Source: Nitrosomonas communis
GTDB taxonomy: Bacteria; Pseudomonadota; Gammaproteobacteria; Burkholderiales; Nitrosomonadaceae
Length of the DNA stretch: 64,000 bases
Direction: 5' to 3'
NCBI RefSeq assembly: GCF_001007935.1
Contig: NZ_CP011451.1
Coordinates: 1,984,001-2,048,000, forward strand
Positions 20,305 through 29,956 of the stretch are shown here, piece after piece. How positions within the stretch are numbered: the first letter of the stretch is position 1; each line of letters begins with the position of its first letter. Below the pieces are notes generated by a model. The model had not been told where the DNA came from. It saw nothing but the letters and a program-made list of their open reading frames with translations, and made no database searches. The translations under genes were made by a program, and so were the position numbers.

Positions 20305-20583
20305 GTGCCTGATCACGTGATACAGCCCAATAAGGAGGCGTTAATCAAGCGTCTTAACCGCATCGAAGGTCAGGTGCGCGGTGTAGCCAAAATGATCGTG
20401 GAGGACCGCTACTGCGTTGATATCCTCAATCAGGTGTCAGCGCTACAGTCTGCACTGGATGCAGTGGCAATGCAATTACTTGAAAACCATACGCATGGCT
20501 GTATGCAGTCGGCTATTCAATCAGGTAACGGTGATGCTGCTATTGATGAGCTTATGGCTGTGGTACGTAAGTTTGCACGATAA
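20305..20583 (+). CDS. csoR: CsoR-family copper-sensing repressor
   Basis: A 92-residue all-helical DUF156 regulator. I choose the GTG at 20305, preceded by AAGAGAG, because it gives the usual N-terminus; the in-frame frame upstream overlaps copZ. The Cu(I) ligand pattern is present: Cys in RYCVDIL and His-x-x-x-Cys in NHTHGC, matching the C-H-C set of CsoR rather than the ligands of RcnR or FrmR. It probably binds the TACCC/GGGTA palindrome in the copA promoter and autoregulates the operon. Confidence 0.9.
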   Translation: MPDHVIQPNKEALIKRLNRIEGQVRGVAKMIVEDRYCVDILNQVSALQSALDAVAMQLLENHTHGCMQSAIQSGNGDAAIDELMAVVRKFAR

Positions 20584-20604
20584 AACAATTGAGAAATGGT
20601 GCTT

Positions 20605-20709
20605 TCAAGCAAGGGTATTGCCTGCAGCAATTCCAAATACAGTAGAGAGTGCGAGTCCGTCCGTAGTTAAATTAACCAAGCATGCTCCAAGAAAAATGTA
20701 ATGTTGGGG
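20605..20709 (-). pseudogene. Remnant of a MASE1-type membrane sensor domain
   Basis: A 34-codon minus-strand open stretch closed by a stop on both sides contains FLGACLVNLTTDGLALSTV followed by GIAAGNTL, which is very like a helix pair of MASE1 sensory domains. There is no start codon and no continuation, so it is a decayed piece of a larger gene rather than a functional one. This is recognition by eye only. Confidence 0.45.
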
Positions 20710-21179
20710 TTACATATGCCATGCTTATCCTTGACTTCTCGTCTATAAAATAGGCTGCCGTTAGCGCTATAATTTGTATCGTGCAGGTGAAGGAGGAATT
20801 TAGTAAATGCAGTTTCATTTTAAGTTTAACTGCGATCAGGAATGGAGTAAATGAGCATTACTTTTTATATGTGCGTTAAATAATTTCATCAGATGGTGAT
20901 ACGTTGTAGGTTAATTGTTTTTGCCCTTGTGGATATTCCTTTGCTACTTGCCATAAACATGCCATCTTTCTATTTAATGTCAATGGATTGAAATTTAGTT
21001 AAATTATTGGAATTTGGCTTTATGTCATATAAATTTTTTGGTTAATCATAGATACAGATACGCCGTAACAAAATGAATCATGCCAGTTAAAATAAACAGC
21101 TAAATAATTGTTAATCTTTAGTATTTCTTCAATAATAAACGAGGGTTCGCCAGGACGGCGATAAAGAAAGGAATAGCTT
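20710..21179. other. Intergenic gap of about 470 bases
   Basis: AT-rich DNA between the copper operon and cysK. A promoter for cysK must lie here, but I see no clear -35/-10 pair and no riboswitch-like folding. A GAAAGGAA ribosome binding site precedes the cysK ATG. Confidence 0.35.
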
Positions 21180-22160
21180 ATGTCAAATTGGTATCAAGAC
21201 AATTCACAATCGATAGGACGGACACCGTTAGTTCGGCTCAATCGTATTACCGATGGTGCAGCAGCGACCGTACTGGCCAAGATTGAAGGACGTAATCCGG
21301 CATATTCAGTCAAGTGCCGTATTGGAGTTGCAATGGTTGACGACGCTCAGCGCCGCGGCTTACTTGGTCCTGGTAAAGAGCTGGTGGAACCAACAAGTGG
21401 TAATACGGGTATTGCGTTAGCATTTGTTGCGGCTGCACGCGGTATCCCGTTGACCTTAACAATGCCGGAAACCATGAGTATCGAGCGCCGGAAATTACTT
21501 GTCGCATTTGGCGCCAAGCTGGTTCTGACGGAAGGTCAGCGAGGTATGGCAGGCGCTATTGCCAAGGCCGATGAAATCGTTGCTGCAGATCCTGATCGTT
21601 TTGTTTTACTACAGCAATTTAAGAATCCGGCCAATCCAGCAATACACGAGCTAACGACAGGTGCGGAGATTTGGCAAGATACTGATGGGGCAATTGATAT
21701 TTTTGTTGCAGGTATAGGAACAGGTGGCACGATGACAGGTGTTTCCCGTTATATAAAACAAGGTAAGGGAAAAGCCATTACGTCAGTTGCAGTTGAACCA
21801 GCGGCAAGTCCTGTTATTACTCAGCAGCGATCAGGTCAGCCTTTAATACCTGGCCCTCACAAAATTCAAGGGATTGGCGCTGGATTTGTGCCGGATAATC
21901 TTGATCTCTCACTGGTGGATGAAGTCGAACAGGTGAGTAATGAAGAGGCTGTCTTGTACGCCCGTCGCCTCGCCGGGGAGGAAGGCATACTTTCCGGTAT
22001 TTCCTGTGGTGCTGCAGTTGCAGCAGCTGTACGACATGCCAAGCGTGCGGAAAATGCTGGCAAAACAATTGTGGTGATTTTGCCGGATTCTGGTGAACGT
22101 TATTTGAGCAGTATTCTCTTTGAGGGAATGTTCAATGAAAAGGGGTTGAATGTAGAGTGA
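21180..22160 (+). CDS. cysK: Cysteine synthase A (O-acetylserine sulfhydrylase)
   Basis: PLP enzyme that makes cysteine from O-acetylserine and sulfide. The 326-residue protein has the PLP-lysine region [11 protein letters not shown] (Lys at about residue 45), the substrate loop [11 protein letters not shown] (about 70-80), and the phosphate-binding [10 protein letters not shown] (about 180-189). The next gene, serine acetyltransferase, overlaps its stop by 4 bases (GTGA), so translation is probably coupled and substrate synthesis is matched to use. Confidence 0.94.
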   Translation: MSNWYQDNSQSIGRTPLVRLNRITDGAAATVLAKIEGRNPAYSVKCRIGVAMVDDAQRRGLLGPGKELVEPTSGNTGIALAFVAAARGIPLTLTMPETMSIERRKLLVAFGAKLVLTEGQRGMAGAIAKADEIVAADPDRFVLLQQFKNPANPAIHELTTGAEIWQDTDGAIDIFVAGIGTGGTMTGVSRYIKQGKGKAITSVAVEPAASPVITQQRSGQPLIPGPHKIQGIGAGFVPDNLDLSLVDEVEQVSNEEAVLYARRLAGEEGILSGISCGAAVAAAVRHAKRAENAGKTIVVILPDSGERYLSSILFEGMFNEKGLNVE

Positions 22161-23107
22161 CTAACGTCAATAGAATCAGCGATCTTCAAATAAGAAGTAC
22201 TTTTCTTGAGATTGATCATATCGTTGAAGAATTACGTGATTTGCGGATTGCTTCGCTGGAAAATCGACAAGGGCATACCAGGCCTCCTAAACTTCCTTTA
22301 CGCAAAATTCTGGTTGGTGTGGCAGAGGGCTTAAGTGCTGCGATGTTTCCTAATCGTTTGGGCCCGGCCGATCTCGCGGATGAGGGAATCGACCATTATG
22401 TCGGGCACACTTTGAATAGTGCTCTGCGCACGTTGCTGGTACAAATACAGCATGAATTACATTTTAGTTCGGGTTTGGAAAACCTGAGTGACGCTGATCG
22501 TGAACGGGCAGTAGAGATCACGCAAGCATTCGCCAAACGTTTACCTGCGGTTCGCAGTTTACTGGAAAGCGATATTGTGGCGGCCTACGAAGGGGACCCG
22601 GCAGCGCACAGCGTTGATGAAGTATTGGTATGTTATCCGGGTATTATGGCCATTACCTACTATCGGCTAGCGCATGAGTTGCACCGGCTCGGTGTGCCAC
22701 TGATTGCGCGCATGATTTCAGAAATAGCCCATTCAATGACTGGGGTAGAAATACATCCAGGTGCTCAGATTGGTGGCAGTTTTTTTATTGATCATGGTAC
22801 GGGTGTGGTCATCGGAGAAACTGCCATTATAGGTCGCAATGTGCGGCTATATCAGGCTGTTACTTTAGGTGCAAAACGGTTTCCGGTAGATGAGCACGGG
22901 GCGTTGGTAAAAGGCATACCACGACATCCGATTGTCGAGGATGATGTTGTGATTTATGCAGGGGCGACTATCTTGGGGCGTATCATTATCGGGCGGGGCT
23001 CAATAATAGGTGGGAACGTCTGGCTGACACGCAGCGTGCCAGCTGGCAGTCATGTTACCCAAGCACAAATGCGTCATGAAATATTCGAAGGTGGGTCGGG
23101 GATATAG
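22157..23107 (+). CDS. cysE: Serine O-acetyltransferase (EpsC/SatA type)
   Basis: Acetylates serine with acetyl-CoA, the committed step to cysteine. The 316-residue protein is of the long type: an N-terminal helical domain (about residues 1-185) followed by a left-handed beta-helix of hexapeptide repeats, seen as [35 protein letters not shown] and [15 protein letters not shown]. The catalytic His is expected in FIDHGTG. The GTG start overlaps the cysK stop. It is more like plant/bacterial EpsC than E. coli CysE in length. Confidence 0.93.
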   Translation: MTNVNRISDLQIRSTFLEIDHIVEELRDLRIASLENRQGHTRPPKLPLRKILVGVAEGLSAAMFPNRLGPADLADEGIDHYVGHTLNSALRTLLVQIQHELHFSSGLENLSDADRERAVEITQAFAKRLPAVRSLLESDIVAAYEGDPAAHSVDEVLVCYPGIMAITYYRLAHELHRLGVPLIARMISEIAHSMTGVEIHPGAQIGGSFFIDHGTGVVIGETAIIGRNVRLYQAVTLGAKRFPVDEHGALVKGIPRHPIVEDDVVIYAGATILGRIIIGRGSIIGGNVWLTRSVPAGSHVTQAQMRHEIFEGGSGI

Positions 23108-23122
23108 CATTATATTTGAGAG

Positions 23123-23545
23123 ATGGAGATGGCAAATAGCAAACTTTTTTTGATACTTGAGGACGCCAAAAAAATCGCCGCAGCGGCAGAAACGGAGGCC
23201 AGGCGCAATAATTGGCCCGTCGTCATTTCTATTGTTGATGAAGGAGGGCATTTACTTTACTTAATGCGGTCAGACAATACGCAATATGGCAGTATTGAAG
23301 TTGCCATACAAAAGGCAAGATCGGCCATCGCTTTTCGAAGGCCCACTAAGGTGCTGGAGGAGCAGGTCAATCAAGGGCATGTGCGTTACTTAAATTTACC
23401 TGGAGCAATACCCATTGAAGGTGGACTGCCTATTGTGCTCAGTAATCAATTTGTGGGTGCGATCGGCGTGAGTGGCGTAAGATCTCATCAAGATGCACAA
23501 ATTGCGCAAGCGGGCATCGATGCACTTAATTCAGATTCTTTTTAA
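23123..23545 (+). CDS. GlcG/HbpS-like protein (DUF336)
   Basis: A 140-residue cytoplasmic protein of the GlcG/HbpS/PduO-C fold, with the typical GGHLLYLMRSD (about residues 39-49), the FRRPTKVLE segment, and a C-terminal VGAIGVSGVRSHQDAQIAQAG. Some family members bind haem or cobalamin; no specific function can be read here. It lies 15 bases after cysE and is likely in the same transcript. A second ATG six bases in (MANSKLF), with GGAGATGG before it, is an equally good start. Confidence 0.8.
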   Translation: MEMANSKLFLILEDAKKIAAAAETEARRNNWPVVISIVDEGGHLLYLMRSDNTQYGSIEVAIQKARSAIAFRRPTKVLEEQVNQGHVRYLNLPGAIPIEGGLPIVLSNQFVGAIGVSGVRSHQDAQIAQAGIDALNSDSF

Positions 23546-24047
23546 TCTGTAATTTTGACAGAAGAAATAGTGCGTCGATAATAGATTATGGAATAACTAT
23601 TTCTTATCAGGTTGTGATAGGGTTTTGATTCGCATAATCTGTTGTATTATCCAAATTTTATGACAATCAAACGATCTACAAATGTAAAGAAAGGGTTTGC
23701 AAAGAGTTAACTATGCATACTGTTTCTCGAAATAATACCCTAAGTTTATCCGTGACTGCGCTCACTTCAGTAAAACCTTGCTTAATACCCCTTTAACGCG
23801 GAGATTTAGCCAGTACCTGTAAAGACAGACGATACGTTTGGTTTTGCGTAAACCGATCTCCGGAGCGCTTGCTCCTCAGCTATTGCATTGCAAGTCATTG
23901 CCATTGAGAGCAGGAAATGTATGGATATTTTTTACTTCTCAATTCTTTTTAAAGAATGGTAAGAGTTGTGTAATTTCCAGTTCAATGGCCATTTATCAAT
24001 CAAATGAGATAAACTAGCCATCTGTATTTTGTAAATGTTTGTTAAAT
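23546..24047 (+). other. Intergenic region with overlapping hairpins (23799-23875)
   Basis: About 500 bases without a gene. CGGAGAT (23799-23805) can pair with ATCTCCG (23856-23862), while GGAGC (23862-23866) can pair with GCTCC (23871-23875); the two stems share a base and cannot both be complete. GGTTT/AAACC (23840-23854) forms a further hairpin inside. It could be a leader of the downstream membrane hydrolase, a terminator of the cys cluster, or chance. Confidence 0.35.
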
Positions 24048-25058
24048 ATGGATCTACTTACTCAAGGATTATTGGGTGCCAGTCTTGCTCAGTCAGGTAC
24101 GCGACAAAATGAAACGCGTTTAGCGACAGGTGTTGGATTTTTCGCTGGGCTGCTTGCAGATGCGGATATTCTGATTCAGTCAGTGAATGATCCTTTATTA
24201 ACTGTGGAATTTCATCGCCATTTTACGCATTCCATCTTCTTTGTTCCGTTCGGTAGCTTGATTGCAGCACTTATTCTATGGCCATTTCTCCGGAAACGGT
24301 TATTTTTTTCACGCTTATACTTATTCTGTTTTTTGGGTTATAGCTTAAGTGGCGTGCTAGATGCGTTAACCAGTTACGGTACTCATTTATTTTGGCCGGT
24401 GAGTGAGGAACGAGTTGCGCTTAATATTGTTTCTGTGATTGATCCCATTTTTACCTTGATACTGCTAATCGCAGTCATTTTTGCCTACAAGAGGAAAGCA
24501 ATCATGGTTGCGAAAATTGGCTTAATTATCGCAGCTTTTTATCTTGTGCTTGGTTGGGTACAGCTCCAACGAGCTGAAGCCGCTGCGGCTGACTTGGTTG
24601 CCTCCAGGGGGCATGTTGCCGAGCAATTGATGGTTAAACCGACTTTAGCCAATTTGATATTGTGGCGTTCGATTTATGAAACCGAAGGAAAATTCTATGT
24701 CGATGCGATTCGGGTTAGCCCGTTTTCGCAATCCCGCATCTATCCAGGAGAGTCCATCAAAAAATTCACGATTGATCAGTTTCTGAATCAACTGCCTGAG
24801 GAATCCACCTTAGCGAAGGATATTGCCCGTTTTACCATTTTTTCTGCTGGTTTTGTTGCGATTCAGCCTGATCACCCTGAACTTCTGATTGACGTGCGTT
24901 ACTCAAATTTACCTACTACCATTGCACCCTTATGGGGGATAGAAATGAATCTACAGGATCCTGATCAACATGCAGTGTATCGATTATTCCGGGACACTTC
25001 CAAAGAAACACGTCAGAAATTTCTAGCTTACTTGACGGGTGAATCTGTCGATGAATGA
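24048..25058 (+). CDS. Membrane-bound metal-dependent hydrolase (YdjM/DUF457 family)
   Basis: A 336-residue inner-membrane protein. The N-terminal part has the family's His/Asp pattern: MDLLTQGLLGASLAQSG, ADADILIQ and FHRHFTHS (HxxxTHS), which forms the presumed metal site, then DALTSYGTHLFWP. Four to five membrane spans cover about residues 60-180, and a soluble domain of about 150 residues follows. E. coli YdjM is its best-known relative; substrate unknown. The ATG at 24048 is used because the in-frame TTG upstream adds only three residues without a ribosome binding site. Confidence 0.85.
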   Translation: MDLLTQGLLGASLAQSGTRQNETRLATGVGFFAGLLADADILIQSVNDPLLTVEFHRHFTHSIFFVPFGSLIAALILWPFLRKRLFFSRLYLFCFLGYSLSGVLDALTSYGTHLFWPVSEERVALNIVSVIDPIFTLILLIAVIFAYKRKAIMVAKIGLIIAAFYLVLGWVQLQRAEAAAADLVASRGHVAEQLMVKPTLANLILWRSIYETEGKFYVDAIRVSPFSQSRIYPGESIKKFTIDQFLNQLPEESTLAKDIARFTIFSAGFVAIQPDHPELLIDVRYSNLPTTIAPLWGIEMNLQDPDQHAVYRLFRDTSKETRQKFLAYLTGESVDE

Positions 25059-25105
25059 TCGAGTAAAAATGATGATGTGTGAGGATTCCCGTTTATCTCT
25101 TGACA

Positions 25106-25630
25106 TCAATTTAAAGGTGTTTTTTCAGGAATGATGCTGCGTAATTCCTGAAATAGGGCCCGGAAGTTTTTAGGAGGTTTTCCTGCAAGCTTTTCTTTGA
25201 TGGTATTGCGCACAAGTATTCGCAAACGCTGTAAATCAGCGTTCGGGTATTGCTGTCCAAATTCAGTAAAAGTTGCCTCATCCGCTAGCAGACGCTCGCG
25301 CCATCGCTCCAGAAGATGTAACCATGCAGTATGGTGTATGCTTGTACTTCGTACAGAATTAATTTTCTCCTGAATAGGTGCTACGTCAATTTTTCGCATC
25401 AGCTTGCCAATATATTGGAGCTGGCGCCGATGCGCTTCATGCTTGGTGATACGTTTAGCTTCAAAGAGGGCATCCTTGAGTATTTCTGGTAAATCAAGCT
25501 CAGCTATTTGTTGGAGATCAAGCGTCACTAACTGCTCACCGATATCCTGTAATGCATGCATGGCACGTTTGCGCCGTGTTTTACTGAGCGGAGATTCCTG
25601 GTCAGCATCATGTTTTATGTTATTTTGCAT
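25106..25630 (-). CDS. darP: Dual-action ribosome maturation protein DarP (YjgA)
   Basis: A 174-residue, highly charged helical protein of the DUF615 family that joins late 50S ribosome assembly intermediates in E. coli. The SPLSKTRRKRAMHALQDIG opening and the EAHRRQLQYIGKLMR segment (about residues 60-80) are family hallmarks. It is divergent from pmbA, the same arrangement as yjgA/pmbA in enterobacteria, with about 140 bases between the two starts. Confidence 0.92.
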   Translation of the reverse strand: MQNNIKHDADQESPLSKTRRKRAMHALQDIGEQLVTLDLQQIAELDLPEILKDALFEAKRITKHEAHRRQLQYIGKLMRKIDVAPIQEKINSVRSTSIHHTAWLHLLERWRERLLADEATFTEFGQQYPNADLQRLRILVRNTIKEKLAGKPPKNFRALFQELRSIIPEKTPLN

Positions 25631-25769
25631 GGTGAGCTATGTAATGCAATAACGAGAAGCTGTTATCATATCGCTCTTTGAGCGCTCATTTTATTAAATT
25701 TACCTTAAAACGATTATATAACGATTATATTAACTTCGTTGCGGGTTGATTCTCATCAAGCTAATTTAT

Positions 25770-27128
25770 ATGAATAACGATATCTCGTCATCTCTACATT
25801 TCTCTTATCCTTTTGGAACGCTTCAGCAGATTGCACGCGATATTCTGGACCATGCTCGGAAAGGGGGTGCCAGCGCATGTGAAGCTAATGTCTCTGATGG
25901 TTGTGGTTTGAATGTCACAGTTCGACAGGGTGCTGTGGAAACGATTGAGCACACTCGAGACAAAGGATTGTCTGTGACAGTATACATTGGCCAAAAACGT
26001 GGTCATGCAAGTACTTCAGATTTTTCTCCACAAGCCATCGGGGATACAGTAACCGCTGCACTTTCTATCGCACGACATACTGCTGCAGATGATTGCGCAG
26101 GATTAGCTGACGCGAAGTTACTGGCTACTTCATTTCCTGATCTCGATTTATATCATCCGTGGGGATTATCAGTCGAACAAGCGATTGAGCTTGCGCAAGG
26201 TTGCGAAGCAGCGGCGTATGCAATCGATAAGCGCATTAGCAACTCGGAAGGGGCGACTGTATCCATGAATACATCACAGTTCGTCTATGCGAATAGCCAT
26301 GGGTTTATAGCGGGGTACCCGCTTTCCCGACACAGTATGAGTTGCGCGGTCATTGCCACAGAGCATGATGCGATGCAGCGCGATTATTGGTATACCGTGG
26401 CGCGGGATGCAGCTGATCTGGAATCTATCCATGATGTGGGTAAAAAAGCAGGCAAGCGCACTGTCGCGCGTTTGGGAGCGAAAAAAATTGCGACCTGTGA
26501 AGTTCCTGTATTATTTGAGGCGCCAGTGGCCTCGAGTCTGATCGGACATTTTACTCAAGCTGTCAGCGGAGCCAGTCTTTATCGTAAATCATCATTCTTG
26601 CTGGATAGCCTTGGGAGGCAGGTATTCTCGCCAGATATTCGAATACGTGAAATACCACATATTAAGAAAGGACTAGCGAGCTGTGCTTTTGATGATGAAG
26701 GCGTAGCCACGCAGGAACGGAATGTGGTTGAGAACGGGATGGTGCAAGGTTATTTTCTCGGTAGTTATTCAGCACGTAAGCTCGGTTTGCAAACCACTGG
26801 CAATGCAGGAGGTAATCATAATTTGATCGTGGAAAACACCGCACCATTGTCATTTCCTGATTTGCTGAAGAAAATGAACAAAGGATTGTTGGTAACAGAA
26901 TTACTCGGTCAGGGTGTGAATGGGGTAACAGGAGATTATTCACGAGGTGCTACCGGTTTCTGGGTCGAAAACGGAGAGCTAAGTTATCCAGTTGAGGAAA
27001 TCACTATTGCTGGTAATTTAAAAGAAATGCTGCGTGGAATAATAGGGGTGGGCAGCGACAGAATTGTTCGTGGCTCTAAGCGATGTGGCTCGTTGCTGAT
27101 AGAGCGTATGACAGTTGCAGGGCATTAA
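25770..27128 (+). CDS. pmbA: Metalloprotease PmbA/TldE
   Basis: Partner of TldD in the TldD/E protease, which processes peptides such as microcin B17 precursors and antitoxins. The frame from ATG 25770 gives 452 residues and the protein has the usual inactive-subunit architecture: an N-terminal ACEANVSDG/VTVRQGAVETIEHTR domain and a C-terminal domain with TTGNAGGNHNLIVENT and GVNGVTGDYSRGATGFWVEN, here each shortened. TldD is not in this window. Next to it on the opposite strand is darP. Confidence 0.93.
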   Translation: MNNDISSSLHFSYPFGTLQQIARDILDHARKGGASACEANVSDGCGLNVTVRQGAVETIEHTRDKGLSVTVYIGQKRGHASTSDFSPQAIGDTVTAALSIARHTAADDCAGLADAKLLATSFPDLDLYHPWGLSVEQAIELAQGCEAAAYAIDKRISNSEGATVSMNTSQFVYANSHGFIAGYPLSRHSMSCAVIATEHDAMQRDYWYTVARDAADLESIHDVGKKAGKRTVARLGAKKIATCEVPVLFEAPVASSLIGHFTQAVSGASLYRKSSFLLDSLGRQVFSPDIRIREIPHIKKGLASCAFDDEGVATQERNVVENGMVQGYFLGSYSARKLGLQTTGNAGGNHNLIVENTAPLSFPDLLKKMNKGLLVTELLGQGVNGVTGDYSRGATGFWVENGELSYPVEEITIAGNLKEMLRGIIGVGSDRIVRGSKRCGSLLIERMTVAGH

Positions 27129-27217
27129 GCCTAATTTATCATTTTTGACTGCTTGTTTGAGTAATTGAATCCATGAATATAGAAGCATTTTTGAAATATT
27201 CTCATTTGCCAGAATGG

Positions 27218-27312
27218 TGAAGCCGCGACGAGGCCTGTCAGATGCACCTTATGCCGCTCCAGACATGAATGCGGCGTTGTTCCCGGTTGCAGGGAACGGT
27301 GCTGCGGCTTCA
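27218..27312. other. Compact structured element (three-way junction) between pmbA and tusA
   Basis: Four nested helices can be drawn by eye: P1 TGAAGCCGC/GCGGCTTCA (27218-27226 with 27304-27312), P2 GCACC/GGTGC (27244-27248 with 27298-27302), P3 ATGCCGC/GCGGCGT (27251-27257 with 27271-27277, one G-U), and P4 GTTCCC/GGGAAC (27279-27284 with 27292-27297). P2, P3 and P4 meet with only 2, 1 and 0 unpaired bases. It lies between convergent genes, so it is not a 5' leader; it may be a small RNA, a terminator or a repeat. Strand unknown. Confidence 0.5.
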
Positions 27313-27452
27313 TTGCGCTAAGCCTTGCACCTGGACTATTACACGCTACACTCTTCAATTTTGGTCTTTAAGTCACATAGAATGCGGAAGATTACTGAAA
27401 AGTTATGAGCATTGAATTTTTAATCTTATTTTTGATGCTCCGATGGAAATGA

Positions 27453-27680
27453 TCATTTCTTTTTTAAGTAAAATAAAAATTCACCGCTCGCTTCAGCTGA
27501 GGACAATAGCTGGTTACCCGTTTGTTCGGCAAAAACTTGGAAATCAATGAGAGAAGCAGGATCGGTAGCGACGATTTTGAGTATTTGTCCGCGAGTCATA
27601 TCTGTCAGAGATTTTTTGGTGCGTAGGATGGGTAATGGACAGACGAGTCCGCGTACATCAAGTTCTTTGTCAAAATTCAT
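27453..27680 (-). CDS. tusA: TusA-family sulfur carrier protein
   Basis: A 75-residue SirA/TusA fold protein that carries persulfide sulfur. The active Cys lies in RGLVCPLPILRTKKSL (about residue 14), the CPxP motif of the family. In E. coli TusA feeds tRNA thiolation; in chemolithotrophs TusA homologues also serve sulfur metabolism, and the context here does not decide between them. AAAGGAGAAG precedes the ATG. Confidence 0.92.
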   Translation of the reverse strand: MNFDKELDVRGLVCPLPILRTKKSLTDMTRGQILKIVATDPASLIDFQVFAEQTGNQLLSSAEASGEFLFYLKKK

Positions 27681-27814
27681 ACTTCTCCTTTTTTTAAAAT
27701 ATTTACTTAATTTTACCGGCTATGACATAAGGTACCAACTCGCCTGATTTCAGATTATTGGAACCTCCAGCTCAAGATAAGTTACGATAATGCATTTTTT
27801 AATCATTTTATTAT

Positions 27815-29044
27815 ATGCCAGTTAATATTCCTCCCTTGTTACCTCAACAATTATTACCGATTCGGGGCATATCTCTGGGTATTGCTGAAGCAGGAATTAA
27901 ACGACCTGATCGGAAAGATCTCTTGGTGATTGCGCTTGATGACAATGTAAAAGTAGCCGGTGTGTTTACTAAGAATCGCTTTTGTGCTGCACCCGTCATC
28001 GTGGCGAAGGCACATCTCTCGGCGGCCAGCTCAATTCGTGCATTGGTGATTAATACCGGTAACGCTAATGCCGGTACCGGAGAAGAAGGTATCGCCCATG
28101 CACGCGTGACTTGTACTGCGCTGGCTAAGCTGCTTGGCTGCGAGCCCCAGCAAATATTACCGTTTTCTACAGGCGTTATTATGGAACCCTTACCGGTTGA
28201 CAGAATTATTGCGGGTATGCCTCGAGCCGTGAGCGAACTTAAATGTGATAACTGGTTTGCTGCCGCGCAAGCGATTATGACGACCGATATTGTTCCCAAA
28301 GGTATTTCCAGTCAGATTCAAATTAATGGCACTACCATTACAATAACGGGTATAGCCAAGGGTTCGGGTATGATTCATCCAAATATGGCAACCATGCTGG
28401 GATATATCGCCACAGATGCCAAGATATCTCAATCGCTATTACAGGAGATGGTACGCCATGTGGCGGATCATTCCTTTAACCGGATTACGGTGGATGGGGA
28501 TACCTCCACCAATGATGCGTTAGTATTGATAGCAACAGGCAAGGCCAATCACTCGCAGGAGATTGATCGGAAAAGCCCGGAGTTTAATTTGCTGCAAGAT
28601 ACCATAACGGAAGTAGCTGTGAAGCTGGCTCAGATGATTGTACGCGATGGGGAAGGTGCAACTAAATTTATTACAGTGCAGGTAGAAAAAGGTAGCACAC
28701 AGCAAGAATGTGCACAGGTTGCTTATGCCATCGCGCATTCGCCATTAGTCAAGACCGCTTTCTTTGCATCTGACCCTAATCTGGGGAGAATACTTGCTGC
28801 GATTGGGTATGCTGGTATAGACGATCTCGATGTTAACAATATTGAGCTTTACCTGAATGAAGTGTTAGTCGCAGAACAGGGTGGTAGAGCAAAAAACTAT
28901 TGTGAGGAGGAGGGGCAGCGCGTCATGAAGCAATCTGAGATTACCGTGCGGGTGATATTAAACCGGGGTGTGGCCACAACTAGCATATGGACGTGTGATT
29001 TTTCTTACGACTATGTGAAAATCAACGCAGATTATCGCAGCTGA
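27815..29044 (+). CDS. argJ: Bifunctional ornithine acetyltransferase / N-acetylglutamate synthase
   Basis: Arginine biosynthesis: moves acetyl from N-acetylornithine to glutamate and can also acetylate glutamate from acetyl-CoA. The 409-residue precursor contains the autoproteolysis site in [15 protein letters not shown], where Thr becomes the new N-terminal nucleophile of the beta chain (about residue 190). The C-terminal [22 protein letters not shown] end, here split, is typical. It begins a close-packed set with the DUF815 ATPase (6-base gap) and mutT-thiE (18-base gap). Confidence 0.95.
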   Translation: MPVNIPPLLPQQLLPIRGISLGIAEAGIKRPDRKDLLVIALDDNVKVAGVFTKNRFCAAPVIVAKAHLSAASSIRALVINTGNANAGTGEEGIAHARVTCTALAKLLGCEPQQILPFSTGVIMEPLPVDRIIAGMPRAVSELKCDNWFAAAQAIMTTDIVPKGISSQIQINGTTITITGIAKGSGMIHPNMATMLGYIATDAKISQSLLQEMVRHVADHSFNRITVDGDTSTNDALVLIATGKANHSQEIDRKSPEFNLLQDTITEVAVKLAQMIVRDGEGATKFITVQVEKGSTQQECAQVAYAIAHSPLVKTAFFASDPNLGRILAAIGYAGIDDLDVNNIELYLNEVLVAEQGGRAKNYCEEEGQRVMKQSEITVRVILNRGVATTSIWTCDFSYDYVKINADYRS

Positions 29045-29050
29045 TTTGTT

Positions 29051-29938
29051 ATGAATAAGCTTGATTTATTCTACAATCGCTTGGATGAGCTGCTTAGTCG
29101 TATCGAAGCCGTGTTTCCTGCTCAGCAGCTCAATACCGATCTTGATGCTGCGATCGCATTTCGATGGCGCAAGCAAGCAAATACTGGGTATCTTCAACCC
29201 GTTACCCACCCGCATAACATTGTACTGGATGCATTATATGGCATTGATCAACAAAAGCAGTTAATTGATCAAAATACGTATCAGTTTGTCTTGGGCTATC
29301 CCGCGAATAACGTTTTATTGACTGGCGCACGCGGTACCGGAAAATCTTCTTTGGTGAAAGCATTGTTGAACAAATACGCAAACAAGGGATTGCGGCTCAT
29401 CGAAGTCGAAAAACACGACCTCATTGATTTGCACGATATTGTTGAGCGAATTTTTCAGCGACCAGAGCGTTTTATTGTCTACTGCGATGATTTGTCATTT
29501 GAAAGCGATGAGCCAGGTTATAAGGCACTCAAAGTTGTTTTGGATGGCTCAATCGAGATGGCATCTGATAATGTACTTATTTATGCGACTTCCAATCGCC
29601 GACATCTGCTGCCTGAAGCTATGCGGGATAACCTTGAGACACGCCATGTGGATGGCGATATTCATCCCAGTGAGACGATTGAAGAAAGGATTTCATTATC
29701 CGAGCGTTTTGGCATATGGCTGTCATTTTATTCTTTCGATCAAGCCCAATACTTGGAGATTGTGCGTTACTGGCTTGCTTTCTACGGTATCAAAAAAATG
29801 ACTGTATCAGCAAGAGAAGAAGCGTTGCGATGGGCGCTTACCCGTGGTTCACGCAGCGGGCGGGTCGCCTGGCAATTCGCGCGAGATTGGGCTGGTAAAC
29901 GTAAGCTTTATCAGCTTTCGCAAAACAACTCAATGTAA
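29051..29938 (+). CDS. AAA+ ATPase, DUF815 family
   Basis: A 295-residue single AAA+ domain with Walker A GARGTGKSSLVKALL (about residues 97-111), Walker B FIVYCDDLSFE (about 141-151), and sensor region LIYATSNRRHLLPE (about 175-188). The family sits beside argJ and mutT in many betaproteobacteria, as here, but its target is not known. No membrane segment or signal. Probably cytoplasmic and co-transcribed with argJ. Confidence 0.88.
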   Translation: MNKLDLFYNRLDELLSRIEAVFPAQQLNTDLDAAIAFRWRKQANTGYLQPVTHPHNIVLDALYGIDQQKQLIDQNTYQFVLGYPANNVLLTGARGTGKSSLVKALLNKYANKGLRLIEVEKHDLIDLHDIVERIFQRPERFIVYCDDLSFESDEPGYKALKVVLDGSIEMASDNVLIYATSNRRHLLPEAMRDNLETRHVDGDIHPSETIEERISLSERFGIWLSFYSFDQAQYLEIVRYWLAFYGIKKMTVSAREEALRWALTRGSRSGRVAWQFARDWAGKRKLYQLSQNNSM

Positions 29939-29956
29939 CTGTAGGCAAGCAATTTC

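Noticed and set aside
27218..27312. tRNA gene or integron attC site
   Set aside because: The GTTCCC arm resembles a T-stem, but stem lengths, loop sequences and the anticodon position do not fit a tRNA. attC core sites (GTTRRRY/RYYYAAC) are absent.
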